Positions 27,274 through 36,877 of a DNA stretch of 64,000 nt are shown here, one piece after another. The first letter of the stretch is position 1; the number at the start of each line of letters is the position of its first letter. The DNA comes from Bradyrhizobium acaciae (GTDB taxonomy: Bacteria; Pseudomonadota; Alphaproteobacteria; Rhizobiales; Xanthobacteraceae). The translations under genes and the position numbers were made by a program. The DNA is taken from contig NZ_JACMYK010000009.1 of the NCBI RefSeq assembly GCF_020889785.1, forward strand, positions 55,416 to 119,415. Direction: 5' to 3'. Below the pieces are notes generated by a model. It was not told the DNA's origin, did no database searches, and was given only the letters and a program-made list of their open reading frames with translations.

Positions 27274-29144
27274 AGCATTCTGTGGAGAAATGCAAAGGGT
27301 TCGCGACGACCAGCTGCGTCGTAGTACGTGGCACCAAGCGACTCGCTCTGTGCGCCAAACTGAAACGCACGTTGCGCATCAAGCCGGGAGTCGCTGTTGA
27401 TATCCTTGACGATACAGCAGCGGACCTCGCGTGTTCGAAGATCCACGATGAGCGTAGCGCCGCCGCGAAAAGTGAAGTCCGCGCTGACACCTGAGATCCG
27501 GCCCTGTCGCTCGACCTGTTGTTGGAGCTCCGCGGTGCGGTAGCCTCTGCGTTCCTGAGTTATCTCTATGATAATCTGTGGCTCGAGCTGGCCATCGGGA
27601 CCCACTCGATTGGCGACACGAACAGACTGGACCTCGAAACGCGGCCCTTTCAATTCTCTGGAGCGCCGGATTGTGTTCTTCGCGTCTGATCGGAGCCATA
27701 GTCCCATAGCTCTGATTGCCTCATGCGACACATCCGCATTCGATACGAGCCACTTCGCGAGGTTTCGTTTCCTGACCTCCTCTGTCCGGAATATGTCGCG
27801 CCGCTTCCTGCGATATGAAAAGTCTTGCTTAGTCACCCATCCGATGCTGATGGGCTGCGCAGGAGCCTCCCAAATCAGGTTCTCGACTGACAAGGACCTT
27901 ATGTCCTTTGGGTAGATACCGCGGCGGCGAAACGCTTCAATGAAGGCGAGTCGATATCCGCGCACATCGTCGGCGACCAGATCGGCGTCGGCCGTAATTA
28001 TAGCGCGCAGGTAGTCGCCGAAGGTTACGTCCACAGGCGGAAGATAGTCCAGCGCACGGATACACATTCGCAGAACATGTCCCGCGGACTTCGTGGCCTC
28101 GACAGTCAGCCGGCCGACCAAATCGGGATGCAGGTCAGAAGAAGGAAATTGATTTCCTCTGCCTGTTGTCAGTCTGAGCAGGTCGGCTACCCGAGACTTG
28201 TAGATCGATACGAAGGCGTCGAACACTGCGGCGACCAAAATAGCACCCCGGTCATGAGGTTCAGTCGTGCGATCGAGTGCCGTAGGATCTGGTAGATTGG
28301 TGATCGGATCTAGCTCGTCGATTGCATCCCGCAGCGCGTGATGTCGCCCGATCGCCTCTCCAAATTGGCGCGCGAGCCCACTAAGAAGCGAGCGTTGTCC
28401 GAGGTCGCCGCGCAAGTGCGAAATCTGATGCCGGACGGATTCGGGTAATGTGAAGTGCTGAAACAGCGCTACTATATCGGCAAATGCCTCATGGAAGGCC
28501 AGCGAATCAATATTGCTCGCCTCGATGAAGCGCCGATGCATTCCATCGAGAATGGCGTGGGCAGTTTCGTGAGCCAGCACGTCGTGCGAGAGGCAGGTGA
28601 AAACGACGCCCCCAGGAAGGTTGCGGCCGGGATCGCGGGTGGAAGCGCGAAAATAGCCGAACAGCAGCGCGACCTTAGAGGGACTGTAGTACGCATTTGC
28701 CTCGCGCAATGCGTGAGGATAGATACGAAGCTTCTCCACAAAACGTTCGCCGCCCTTTCCGATCGAGCGCCAAGGCCGGGGAGCCCAGAGCACTTTCCGT
28801 CCCAGAGCGCGTTCGAAATTGCGGATCGTCATCATCGCGACGGCGTAAGCCATCTGCTGATGGAATTTCGGGTTTCCCTCCGAAGGAGCAAGCCCGTCCT
28901 GAACCAGCAGTGCCACCTCATCAAGGTTCACCGCCGAGTAGAAGCCGCCGCTGGCCGGATCCACGTCGATGACTTCAACATAATCTCCGCTGGGGCCGTC
29001 AGCCAATTCTTCCCAGGGGAGCTGTACCCGCGCTTCGTTGATCACAGCGGTCTGCATATCCAACGAAGCTGACGGATCGAACGCATAGATCCTGAGACGC
29101 CGAAAGGGAGGGGTATTTCCTGGTTGCCTGGTTCCAGCTTGCAT
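27270..29144 (-). CDS. Gluzincin (thermolysin-like) metalloprotease, module 1
   Basis: A protein of about 624 residues. The zinc site reads LAHETAHAILDGMHRRF (HExxH), followed about 25 residues later by AFHEAFADIVALFQHF, equivalent to the ExxxD third-ligand helix of thermolysin-like gluzincins. Its N-terminus (RRLRIYAFDPSASLD), the block SGDYVEVIDVDPASGG and the C-terminal FAFLHRML are shared with the C-terminal half of the subtilisin-gluzincin protein at 36.9 kb, so the two are paralogues. No signal peptide is seen, so it is an intracellular protease. A GTG at 29186 also opens the frame, but the ATG at 29144 aligns better with the paralogue and lies after the expected start site of the dyad at 29205. 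It is coupled to the MBL gene. Confidence 0.82.
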   Translation of the reverse strand: MQAGTRQPGNTPPFRRLRIYAFDPSASLDMQTAVINEARVQLPWEELADGPSGDYVEVIDVDPASGGFYSAVNLDEVALLVQDGLAPSEGNPKFHQQMAYAVAMMTIRNFERALGRKVLWAPRPWRSIGKGGERFVEKLRIYPHALREANAYYSPSKVALLFGYFRASTRDPGRNLPGGVVFTCLSHDVLAHETAHAILDGMHRRFIEASNIDSLAFHEAFADIVALFQHFTLPESVRHQISHLRGDLGQRSLLSGLARQFGEAIGRHHALRDAIDELDPITNLPDPTALDRTTEPHDRGAILVAAVFDAFVSIYKSRVADLLRLTTGRGNQFPSSDLHPDLVGRLTVEATKSAGHVLRMCIRALDYLPPVDVTFGDYLRAIITADADLVADDVRGYRLAFIEAFRRRGIYPKDIRSLSVENLIWEAPAQPISIGWVTKQDFSYRRKRRDIFRTEEVRKRNLAKWLVSNADVSHEAIRAMGLWLRSDAKNTIRRSRELKGPRFEVQSVRVANRVGPDGQLEPQIIIEITQERRGYRTAELQQQVERQGRISGVSADFTFRGGATLIVDLRTREVRCCIVKDINSDSRLDAQRAFQFGAQSESLGATYYDAAGRREPFAFLHRML

Positions 29145-29204
29145 TGAGAGGGACGCCTGTTGGATACGGACCTCCCAGTCTAGCACCCGCCGTGCGCGCG
29201 TATC

Positions 29205-29220
29205 CTAGGCTATTCCCTAG
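29205..29220. promoter_or_regulatory. lux-box-like dyad CTAGGCTATTCCCTAG
   Basis: A 16-bp imperfect dyad in the divergent promoter region between the gluzincin-MBL operon and the RelA/SpoT-domain gene. It is placed for activation of the gluzincin gene (centre about 69 bp before the ATG). Confidence 0.55.
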
Positions 29221-29352
29221 CTTGCCTTCAGTTGCGGAAACGTTGTCTCCACAACGATGGTTCGGCATTGCGTCTTCGCCGGCGGCCATGTCGCTGTTGC
29301 GGAACAGCTGTCTCGTTCGAACTACGTGAACACGGCGAAGGATAGGAGCGCG

Positions 29353-31233
29353 ATGTCCGAAAGCGAGAAAGATCTGGAGTTAAGGGCATTCAGAATCCAC
29401 GCGCCCGCCCAGAAGGCCCTGCAAGAAATCCTCAACGCCCTGCAATCGAGCGCAGACGTGTTCTACGCGGTTAGAAGTCGCGTTAAGCCCGTAAAGGCAA
29501 TCCTCGAGAAAACGCAGCGTAAACGGAAAGAAGTAGGTAGAGAAGGCTATCAACCCGAGGACATCACGGACATCGTAGGTGTGCGCGTGGTTACGCTCTT
29601 TCGCGAGGATGTTATCGATGCCTTGAAGATATTCCTTAGTCTAATCAAGCATCAGGGTAGCCACTTTGCCAAGTCGCCGTTCACAAAGGATAGCCTCAAG
29701 GAGGGCCTGATCTACACCAACGCAACCATTGGAGATCCCGAGGCGATCACGAGCCGCCTGAGAAGTGTGTTCGATTCCTTCGGCTTTCCCATCAGAGACG
29801 CCAATATTCTACAGGTCCAAACCGGATACTCATCGATCCATCTTGTTGCATTCTGCAGCGCGAAGCAGGACGACGAGGTTGTGCAGGTCCCAATCGAAAT
29901 CCAGATCAGGACCGTGTTCGAAGACGCTTGGGGGGAAATCGATCATAAGCTTCGGTACTCAATTTACAGAAGTCGAGTCGAACCGGAGCAACTCATCGAA
30001 AGTTGGCAGCCGCACCTCAACGTGCTCAAGACGTTTACGGACGGCTGCAGTCAATACGCTGGAATAATTAAATCCCAAGCCATCGACGTCCACGCCCGAC
30101 CGGGAGCGTATCTCATCGTTCCGGTCGATGATCCGGAGAATGCACTCAAGGGTATCGGAAAGTCGTCTCCCAAGCTCCAGGCTGCGTTCAGAACGGCATA
30201 CGAGGCTCGGGCCGTGGCAATGCAAAGTGCGGCTTCAGGGGCGAGCTCGGCGACTGAGAGGATGTTCCGCGAGGCCGTCGAGGCATTCTCCCTGGTTGGA
30301 GAACTCATTCCAACCTCAACGTTCGATTCTGACCGCGAGCGAGAAGTGGCAACCTTTCTGGTAACAATGGAGCGTGCATTCTGTCTGCTGTCCATTGGCA
30401 AGAAGGAGACACTCGATGAAGCCATCAAATTGTATAGCGAGGCGCAGGAGATGTCCCCCGAAAGCGTCGTTGTGCACTACCGCTACGCCCAGGCCTTGGT
30501 GAAGCTCAATGAGCTAGATGCGGCCATCGCAAAGTATCAGAAGGCAGAGTCTCTGCTTTCTGCCGATCGATATGTGCCCCGCGATCATTGGTTACATACT
30601 GTGATTCCAAGGATGCTCGGGTTCGCGTTGTGGGCCAAGAGCCGTTCGCAGCCGCTCGACGAAGAGGGGAGGGCTGAACGAATACGCCTTCTTGTGCAAG
30701 CATACGGCTATAGCAAGAAAGCTTGCCAGTTTGCTGCGCTTCACAATACATCGACGATGATATCGCGGTTGCGTAACGCCAATAATGCGCTGCATTACGC
30801 AGCTGAGTATTTGGACCTGAATCCCAAGGGTATCGACATCAATAAAGAAGATGTAAGGGAGCACCTCATCTTCTTGGAGCAAAATCTCAATCTTCGGAAC
30901 AGCACGAGGCAGCAGCTCAATTTCATCGATACATTATGTCGAGCAAGCCTGCTCTTCGGCAAGGTAGAGCAGGCAATAGCGGCCGCCGAAACAATCGAGC
31001 GGCTACTTAGTATGCCGCCCGCGAGCACGGCGTCGCCGTCCGCAATCGAAGATGACTCCGAATTAAGAGGGGTGCCGCCGAGCCCTGGCCCCACATTCTA
31101 CGCCACGACCAGTCAGCTTAACGAAAAGGAAAGGGACATCCTCGAGCATGCATTGTGGGTCCTTCGCCGTCATGGCCCCGGTCCGGAGGGCGCACGAAAG
31201 CGGCGCAAGCCGGGCAAAAGGCGTTCAAAGTAG
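29353..31233 (+). CDS. RelA/SpoT-domain nucleotide pyrophosphokinase with TPR domain
   Basis: A 626-residue protein. Residues 1-230 are a (p)ppGpp-synthetase-type domain: SRVKPVKAILEKTQRKR, DITDIVGVRVVTLFREDV, QTGYSSIHLVAF and VPIEIQIRTVFEDAWGEIDH, continuing HKLRY. There is no HD hydrolase domain and no TGS/ACT, so it is not a housekeeping Rel. The C-terminal 350 residues form TPR-like repeats (KLYSEAQEMSPESVVVHYRY, LDAAIAKYQKAESLL). The ATG follows TAGGAG well. It is divergent from the gluzincin-MBL operon and has its own terminator. Synthetase domains on repeat scaffolds act in phage defence and toxins, by making alarmones or pyrophosphorylating RNA; which applies here is unknown. Confidence 0.85.
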   Translation: MSESEKDLELRAFRIHAPAQKALQEILNALQSSADVFYAVRSRVKPVKAILEKTQRKRKEVGREGYQPEDITDIVGVRVVTLFREDVIDALKIFLSLIKHQGSHFAKSPFTKDSLKEGLIYTNATIGDPEAITSRLRSVFDSFGFPIRDANILQVQTGYSSIHLVAFCSAKQDDEVVQVPIEIQIRTVFEDAWGEIDHKLRYSIYRSRVEPEQLIESWQPHLNVLKTFTDGCSQYAGIIKSQAIDVHARPGAYLIVPVDDPENALKGIGKSSPKLQAAFRTAYEARAVAMQSAASGASSATERMFREAVEAFSLVGELIPTSTFDSDREREVATFLVTMERAFCLLSIGKKETLDEAIKLYSEAQEMSPESVVVHYRYAQALVKLNELDAAIAKYQKAESLLSADRYVPRDHWLHTVIPRMLGFALWAKSRSQPLDEEGRAERIRLLVQAYGYSKKACQFAALHNTSTMISRLRNANNALHYAAEYLDLNPKGIDINKEDVREHLIFLEQNLNLRNSTRQQLNFIDTLCRASLLFGKVEQAIAAAETIERLLSMPPASTASPSAIEDDSELRGVPPSPGPTFYATTSQLNEKERDILEHALWVLRRHGPGPEGARKRRKPGKRRSK

Positions 31234-31328
31234 TTGACACGTGCTCGTTGTGGTTGTCTAAAAAGAGGCAGAATTGGAGCCCAGCCATGATCTATCCTGA
31301 GGAAGGCGAGGGTGATTGAACCCAGCCG

Positions 31329-31357
31329 AAAAAGGCCGCCGGAGAGGCGGCCTTTTT
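31329..31357 (+). terminator. Strong intrinsic terminator after the RelA-like gene
   Basis: A perfect 12-bp stem (AAAAAGGCCGCC and GGCGGCCTTTTT) with a 5-base loop. It can work in both directions and isolates the RelA-like gene from what follows. Confidence 0.9.
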
Positions 31358-32026
31358 GTTGTCGCCGGTCGATCAGAGCTTCTCGGTCATTTCTAGGCGT
31401 GGCCCAATCCTGGCCAGATCCGTTCGCCGGCGGCGGAATGCGGTTGGCTCATCCGACGAAGACGTATTCTGTAACCCGTCGCAGATGTCACATCGAATCT
31501 AGCTGGTCTTCGCTGGCGCAGTTTTTGACCCATGACTAGGCCGTACCTGGCGCAGGATTTCGCCGCCAAGAGTTTGCCGTCGCCGGACCCAGCCGCGATG
31601 AGTTCGAGGGCCGTGGCGGCGTTCGAAGCATCGATTGTTTCCGACGCTCCGCGACTAATGCGAGAGGCTATGTCGGAGCCATCCTTTAACCTGCAGGTCT
31701 TCAAATACCACCCGTTCGGGCGCATCGAACCCGGTAACACAATGCATCACGGAGCCTGGCTTCTGATCGCCCTCCATGATGGGCGAGGGAAGCGATCCTC
31801 GCTGGCCATGATGCCAAGTGCCATTCCAACGGATGCCGCGCAACAGGGATAAGTTTTGAGCTGCTCAGAAAGCCGCGATCTTTCGCAATGAGCATTTCTG
31901 ACAGCAACGCGGCGGCGCATGCCATCGTCAACGCAAAGATCGCATTCCGGTTGCTGCAACTCGATGTGCCCGAGGCGAGCGGATCTTGTTGCCACTTAGG
32001 CCGGCTGCGCAGGCGCGGAGCTTTAC
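31358..32026. other. Intergenic, no convincing gene
   Basis: Frames of 60-190 codons exist on both strands but overlap and match nothing. One minus-strand frame (31393-31740) has a fairly protein-like segment (ISRGASETIDASNAATALEL) and may be a decayed gene. Confidence 0.4.
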
Positions 32027-32042
32027 CTAGGTGATCCCCTAG
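32027..32042. promoter_or_regulatory. lux-box-like dyad CTAGGTGATCCCCTAG
   Basis: A 16-bp dyad, 7 of 8 arm positions paired, 71 bp before a small plus-strand frame (32113) and about 400 bp before the Rad50-like ATPase gene. It is likely the control site for that direction. Confidence 0.55.
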
Positions 32043-32112
32043 TGCCTTCTCTTGCGCAGATGCCGCAAGTTGGGCTGCACCATCCGTCGCATGTCCGAAA
32101 GCGAGCCGTCCC

Positions 32113-32295
32113 ATGAAGCGTACTGACGGTCGAAACGTCTTCGTTATCGACCTGACCAAAGTCCTCCGGAAGATCGACCCTGCGCAGTTGGCGGACAAGT
32201 TCGCTCGAGCACATCTAAAAGGGGTTAGATACGGGCGGGTCGTGGTCCGAACCGGGACGCTAATCTGCGGCATAGCCCTACACAACCGTGCCTGA
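32113..32295 (+). CDS. Possible small protein upstream of the ATPase gene
   Basis: A 60-residue frame (MKRTDGRNVFVIDLTKVLRK...). It starts where a transcript driven from the dyad at 32027 would have a leader of about 36 bases. The sequence is basic and plausible as a small folded protein, but the ribosome-binding site is weak and there is no known family. It may be a leader to the ATPase gene 150 bp downstream. Confidence 0.3.
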   Translation: MKRTDGRNVFVIDLTKVLRKIDPAQLADKFARAHLKGVRYGRVVVRTGTLICGIALHNRA

Positions 32296-32447
32296 TCTCC
32301 ACGGTAACGCGTCGTGGTCTATCCCTCAATCCGTCTGACTTAGGCGGTCCAAGAACAATTTCCGAACTGATTTGAGCAGCCCGGCATGCTTGGTCGGACT
32401 TGGACCAAAAGCGTGGGCACAACCTCTAAACACATCGCGGAACCGAA

Positions 32448-35400
32448 ATGCCGATATCGCTGAGCGAAGCAAGGGCCCAATTGCTCAAGGGCACACCTCT
32501 TTCCTGGACGAAGTTCGAAAACAACAAGGCGGGTTCGATAGCCCTTAACTCGCCCGGCGCAAGGCGACTTTTCAAGTTTCTCGTCGAACAAAGCCCCTCA
32601 AAGGTCGCAGAGGCGAACGAGGTTCTCTTCCCGGGTCTCATTGCAGCATGGGAAGCCGGCGATGATCCGGCAGCATCGACCAAAATCGAAACAGATGTCG
32701 CCCCCGGTGGTATCTGGAGGTTGGTGCGTATCGAAGCCAAGAATTTCGCAGGTTTGACGACTTGGGATGGCCCATCCTTCGACATGAGCATCGGCGGTGA
32801 AAATTGGTGTTTGGAGGGGCAAAACGGCAGTGGGAAAACGTCTCTCAGCAATGCCATCCTATGGGCGATGACCGGAAAGCGGGTTCGTGAACAGGATGGA
32901 CTTGTCGATGAACTAGGAGAACGTTCAGCAGTCAACAGTCCTGCAGGAAAAGAGATCGGCTCGTGGCCTTCTATCGTCTCATATCCCAAAACCGTTGCGC
33001 AGCTAGCGCAGGAGGCCGTTGCTTGGGTGCGGCTCACTTTTGAGAACGAAAAAGCCGAGAAAGCGCTGGCGGAACGAAAACTCACGTCCCCTAAAGAGGG
33101 CACGGCCTCAATTGAGGTATCTGTCGACGCAAGGTTGACGACAATTCCCCAGCTGATTGAGACCGGGCTCCTAATGCCCGCGCGAATCCCTCGGATAGGT
33201 TTCGGCGACAAGAGCCAATCGCTCTATGAGGCCGTAAAGCTTCTCACAGGCCTCGATCAGCTTGGAGATATCGCAGATGGCGTGGCAAAATTGGCAAATA
33301 AGGCCCAGCGCTTTTACAAATATGCAAAGGATCAAGGCGTTGAGGCGATCGTAGGCTCGTTCACAACGAATCTTGAAAAGGCAGAGGTTTACGCGAGGAA
33401 CCTAGCGATCGACCTTTCCAGCCTGCGGACCCTTGGAGAGCAAGATCACCACAAGTTGCTCCTTGAGGCTGCGAAGTCAGCTGCGGCTCAAGCAGCCGCA
33501 CACATTGCGACGCTTAAGAGCGAGATCGCAGACGACATGGACACAAGCGTGGCTGCCGTTCGAATGCGGATAAAGCAAGCCGTGGAGAACGCGCGCGCCA
33601 TCACTCAGTTGGGCGTCAACGGAATTGTACAATTTGAAGCCTGGATATCTTTGAAAGAAGCCCTCGAAGATGAGGGTTTCAAGTCTATTCCTGCGGCTCT
33701 AGAAGACGCAAAGAAGAAGCTCGAAGAAGCGGTGTATTGGCACGAGCGACAGCGAGAAGACACGAGGTTGAGGCTTAAGGCGCTGGCAGCCCAATACTTC
33801 GTCGAGCCGGAAGGCGACGCGCTTGTGGTTTGTCCGCTTTGCGAAGGTCAGCTTACAAGCGAGCAGCAAAGAGGACTTGCTGCTGAACTTGCACGGTTGC
33901 GGGAGCATGCGTCAGTCGCGGAGCGTAAGATCGATGATGCCTGCGGCGCGATCGATCGGGAGTTGAAGGCGCTGCTCACACCGGATATCCGAAAGCATTT
34001 CGACCTGCTTCGCGTCATGGTGCCGAAAAGCGCGTATGCTGATGCCGTGCGATCTCGCTTCGGCATGAATGACGCGTTCAGCGACGTTCTAACCGGCATC
34101 ACAAAACTGACGGGCGAGATTGTCGATGAACAGGTTGCTGCACTCCCCGATTTCGTCCCATCGGCCATGGAGACGCTTTCACAGGATACTCCCCGATCGG
34201 TGCTCGCCCTTCGCCAAACGATCCACTCGCTCAAGGTCGTCTCTGACCTTGCCTTTTGGTGGGAAGGGAATGCGAGCGCGTTTCGAGCCGCATGGGCACA
34301 ACTTATCGGCAAGATGGCAGATAAGGATGATCCGCCGCCTTTGCGATCTATCACTGGCAAACTGCGCATCCTTGAACAAGCAATCGAGAAAGCTGAACCT
34401 CTGGATCAACTCGCTGGCTGCCTGCAAACAGCGGCAGACGCCGTAGAAAAATGGGAGAATATCCAGAAACATCAGCGTGTTCGCGAGGCGATCATTGAAG
34501 CGTTGGAACCGCTCAAGGACCTGAAGCATCTGGTCGGAGCGGAAACTGCAAGATCGATAGCGACACTTTCAGACCGCATCCGCGCGATCCTCGACAAAAT
34601 TCGTCTTAATGAGCGTTTTTTGTTTCAGGACGCAGCGTTGGACCGCAAAACGATCAAGGTGGAAGGCAGTTTCGAACCCGGTCTTCAAATAGATGCATTA
34701 CTCGTCGCCAACACATCCTGGCTCCGCGCAATCCTGTGGGCATTTGTCTTTGCGTTGCGCGAAGAAACGATCGAGGCGGCAGGCTCAAATCCGCTGCCAC
34801 TTGTCCTTTTGGATGACCCGCAAGTGACGTTTGACCCCCGTAACGAGCGCAAATGGGCGCAAGAGATCGCGCGCCTCGCCAACGCAGGTTCGGCAGATTC
34901 TTTTGGAATGCAGCTGATCCTGACCACGCATGAACGTCAGTTCGTCAAGTTTCTAGTCGACGAAAATCTGTTGAAGGGGCAGCAAGGCTTGGTGTCTCCG
35001 CTCAATAAGGCATCGCCCGTTGCGACTATCGTCAATGGTACCAATGTCGATCAGCTGTACGACAAAGCGGCCGCTGACAACGATGATGGTGTCGCTCGTC
35101 AATTCATCGCCGCCGTAAGAGTCTATAGTGAGGATTTGCTGAAATGCATGATGCGAGCGGAAAGTGTCGAAATCGCGGATATGAGCCTTGATGCCTTGAG
35201 GGGCGAATTGAAACGCTTGCGCGAAGCTCACGTGGCGCCTTTTAACCGACAGGTTTTCAAGGAGCTCGTCGGCATGCTCATGGGTGGCGGCGGCAAGGAA
35301 ATGAACATCATCAACGAAGCCCATCACAAGGATAACGAAACTCTGGGCCTCGCGCAGGCTGTCGATGTCAAAAGGTTCTGGGACAAGCAGCTTAGGCCCA

Positions 35401-36335
35401 AGTTGCATGAAGCATTTCATGTGTACGCCCAGTTTGAAGCCTTTGCTGGCGAGCCGCGAATGTTCGGATGGAGTGAGAACGTTATTGGATTTCCAGCCGG
35501 CCATAACGAAGCGCTCAAAGCCCTTACGTTGATGAAGACCGGCGTTGCGGCTGCTGCGAAGTCAAACGGCAAAGCGGGCGATGGAATTGTCACGCTCAAG
35601 GAGTGGGATGATGCCGAGCCTGTCAGGCTCTTCAATCACGAGATCTATCAGTTGGCCGCCGCGACCCTTGATCCTGTCGCTGGAATTGGTGACGTCCTAA
35701 TCGTTTCGAACTATGCGCCAATCACTAAACACAGCCTGGTCGTTGCAGCCTTTGGCGAGCAGCTGCTGGCTCGCCGCCATAGCGAAACTGATCTTCACCC
35801 GACGATGACTATCTTGACGGGGCAAACGCTCGAGCCTCATCAGCTTCCCCAGCCCGTGATCGCGCCTAACGAAAAACTGCAGCAAAAAAAGATCGTCGGA
35901 ACCTTGTTTGTCTCGCACGTTGCGTCGCCGCCATCCCATATCGACAATTGTGAGATTGTGGCGGTGAACGACGTGGGTCTGGTCCAAAAAGCATTGTCAA
36001 ATGTGCGGCTCTTCCAAGTGCGGGGAAGAAGTGCTGAGCCAATCGCACTGGACGGGCAGTACCTTGCGACCCACGCTACGACGTTTGGCTCCGAAACATT
36101 GAAGCGGATGGAAGGTCGGCTTGTGGTCGCCGTGGACGAGACCGGCGAACGCTATTTTAAGCGGTTGCGCCTTCACGGAAGTCTCGTTGTATTGGAGAGC
36201 TTGAATCCGGATGGAACGACGGCTGCGCAACTGCTCAGTTTGGATGGCTCGCATGGCCTTCCGAAGTTGACCAACCTACTGGAAGTCGTCGGTGTGCTGT
36301 TTGAGCTTCCTGATCAAGCCAAGAAGGGCAGCTAG
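32448..36335 (+). CDS. Rad50/SMC-like ATPase with C-terminal S24-like domain
   Basis: A 1295-residue protein. An ABC-type ATPase head is split around a coiled coil: Walker A LEGQNGSGKTSLSNAILW (about 124), a zinc-hook-like VVCPLCEGQLTSEQ (about 461), then Walker B LPLVLLDDPQVTFDP (about 787) and the switch ILTTHERQFVKF. This is the layout of Rad50/SMC-like DNA-end ATPases. The last 250 residues look different and resemble S24/LexA-like peptidase domains: VAGIGDVLIVSNYAPI, and later VRGRSAEPIALDGQYL (Ser about 1193) with RYFKRLRLHGSLVVLES (Lys about 1238), a Ser-Lys dyad pattern. Such a fusion would couple DNA sensing to self-cleavage or a protein-interaction switch; that is inference. The next gene is 540 bp away, so it seems to act alone. 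Confidence 0.8.
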   Translation: MPISLSEARAQLLKGTPLSWTKFENNKAGSIALNSPGARRLFKFLVEQSPSKVAEANEVLFPGLIAAWEAGDDPAASTKIETDVAPGGIWRLVRIEAKNFAGLTTWDGPSFDMSIGGENWCLEGQNGSGKTSLSNAILWAMTGKRVREQDGLVDELGERSAVNSPAGKEIGSWPSIVSYPKTVAQLAQEAVAWVRLTFENEKAEKALAERKLTSPKEGTASIEVSVDARLTTIPQLIETGLLMPARIPRIGFGDKSQSLYEAVKLLTGLDQLGDIADGVAKLANKAQRFYKYAKDQGVEAIVGSFTTNLEKAEVYARNLAIDLSSLRTLGEQDHHKLLLEAAKSAAAQAAAHIATLKSEIADDMDTSVAAVRMRIKQAVENARAITQLGVNGIVQFEAWISLKEALEDEGFKSIPAALEDAKKKLEEAVYWHERQREDTRLRLKALAAQYFVEPEGDALVVCPLCEGQLTSEQQRGLAAELARLREHASVAERKIDDACGAIDRELKALLTPDIRKHFDLLRVMVPKSAYADAVRSRFGMNDAFSDVLTGITKLTGEIVDEQVAALPDFVPSAMETLSQDTPRSVLALRQTIHSLKVVSDLAFWWEGNASAFRAAWAQLIGKMADKDDPPPLRSITGKLRILEQAIEKAEPLDQLAGCLQTAADAVEKWENIQKHQRVREAIIEALEPLKDLKHLVGAETARSIATLSDRIRAILDKIRLNERFLFQDAALDRKTIKVEGSFEPGLQIDALLVANTSWLRAILWAFVFALREETIEAAGSNPLPLVLLDDPQVTFDPRNERKWAQEIARLANAGSADSFGMQLILTTHERQFVKFLVDENLLKGQQGLVSPLNKASPVATIVNGTNVDQLYDKAAADNDDGVARQFIAAVRVYSEDLLKCMMRAESVEIADMSLDALRGELKRLREAHVAPFNRQVFKELVGMLMGGGGKEMNIINEAHHKDNETLGLAQAVDVKRFWDKQLRPKLHEAFHVYAQFEAFAGEPRMFGWSENVIGFPAGHNEALKALTLMKTGVAAAAKSNGKAGDGIVTLKEWDDAEPVRLFNHEIYQLAAATLDPVAGIGDVLIVSNYAPITKHSLVVAAFGEQLLARRHSETDLHPTMTILTGQTLEPHQLPQPVIAPNEKLQQKKIVGTLFVSHVASPPSHIDNCEIVAVNDVGLVQKALSNVRLFQVRGRSAEPIALDGQYLATHATTFGSETLKRMEGRLVVAVDETGERYFKRLRLHGSLVVLESLNPDGTTAAQLLSLDGSHGLPKLTNLLEVVGVLFELPDQAKKGS

Positions 36336-36783
36336 CAAACGTCTTTAAGAAGGACGACACGGACTTCGTCGATAGCGGTGTGCGATGCGAGAGAGTACGA
36401 GGCAGGCAATGGTCGCAAGCGTGTTAGGACGCCGATTGCGCGAGTTCATCGCCCTCGGACTCGTTGAGTCGGGACCATTCCTTGAAGGGGACCTGGTTGC
36501 CCATGTCTGTCCGGCGGGTCGATACGCAAGACGGCAGGGATTATCGATGACCATACCAGCTCTTCGCCACAGAATAGCGGCGGCTATTGTTCCTGCCGGT
36601 CCGAGACCGTCCCGTTCCTTGCCCAATAGTTGAGCAGCGTTTCGAACGGGCGGAATCTTGGCTGCAGCTGAGAAGGAGGTTTAGGCGGGAGAGAGAAGAG
36701 AGTGACTGCCTTGCGGATCCCGTGCGGCGCTCTGAACGTCAAGTGGTCCCTCTGAGCGGGGGCCGCGTGACTGTGATCGGCAC
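36336..36783. other. Intergenic, no supported gene
   Basis: A plus-strand frame at 36385-36633 (82 codons) and a minus-strand frame over the same bases are both unsupported. No terminator was evident after the ATPase gene. Confidence 0.4.
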
Positions 36784-36799
36784 CTAGGGAGGCGCCCAG
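36784..36799. promoter_or_regulatory. Weak lux-box-like site CTAGGGAGGCGCCCAG
   Basis: It shares the CTAGGGA left arm and the CCCAG right end with the other sites, but only about half of the arm positions pair. It is 79 bp upstream of the subtilisin-gluzincin ATG, the same geometry as better copies. Confidence 0.35.
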
Positions 36800-36877
36800 T
36801 AGTCAGCCCGTCGGTCTACTGATTTCCTTGGGCTCTCGAGCGGTCTTTGGCCTTGGCCGCCTAGGAGCTTTGGACCA

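Noticed and set aside
30506..30751. Minus-strand frame inside the RelA-like gene
   Set aside because: Shadow of the TPR region; composition unlike protein.
32426..33211. 261-codon minus-strand frame overlapping the Rad50-like gene start
   Set aside because: Ser-rich antisense shadow; the plus strand encodes a clear Walker A ATPase.
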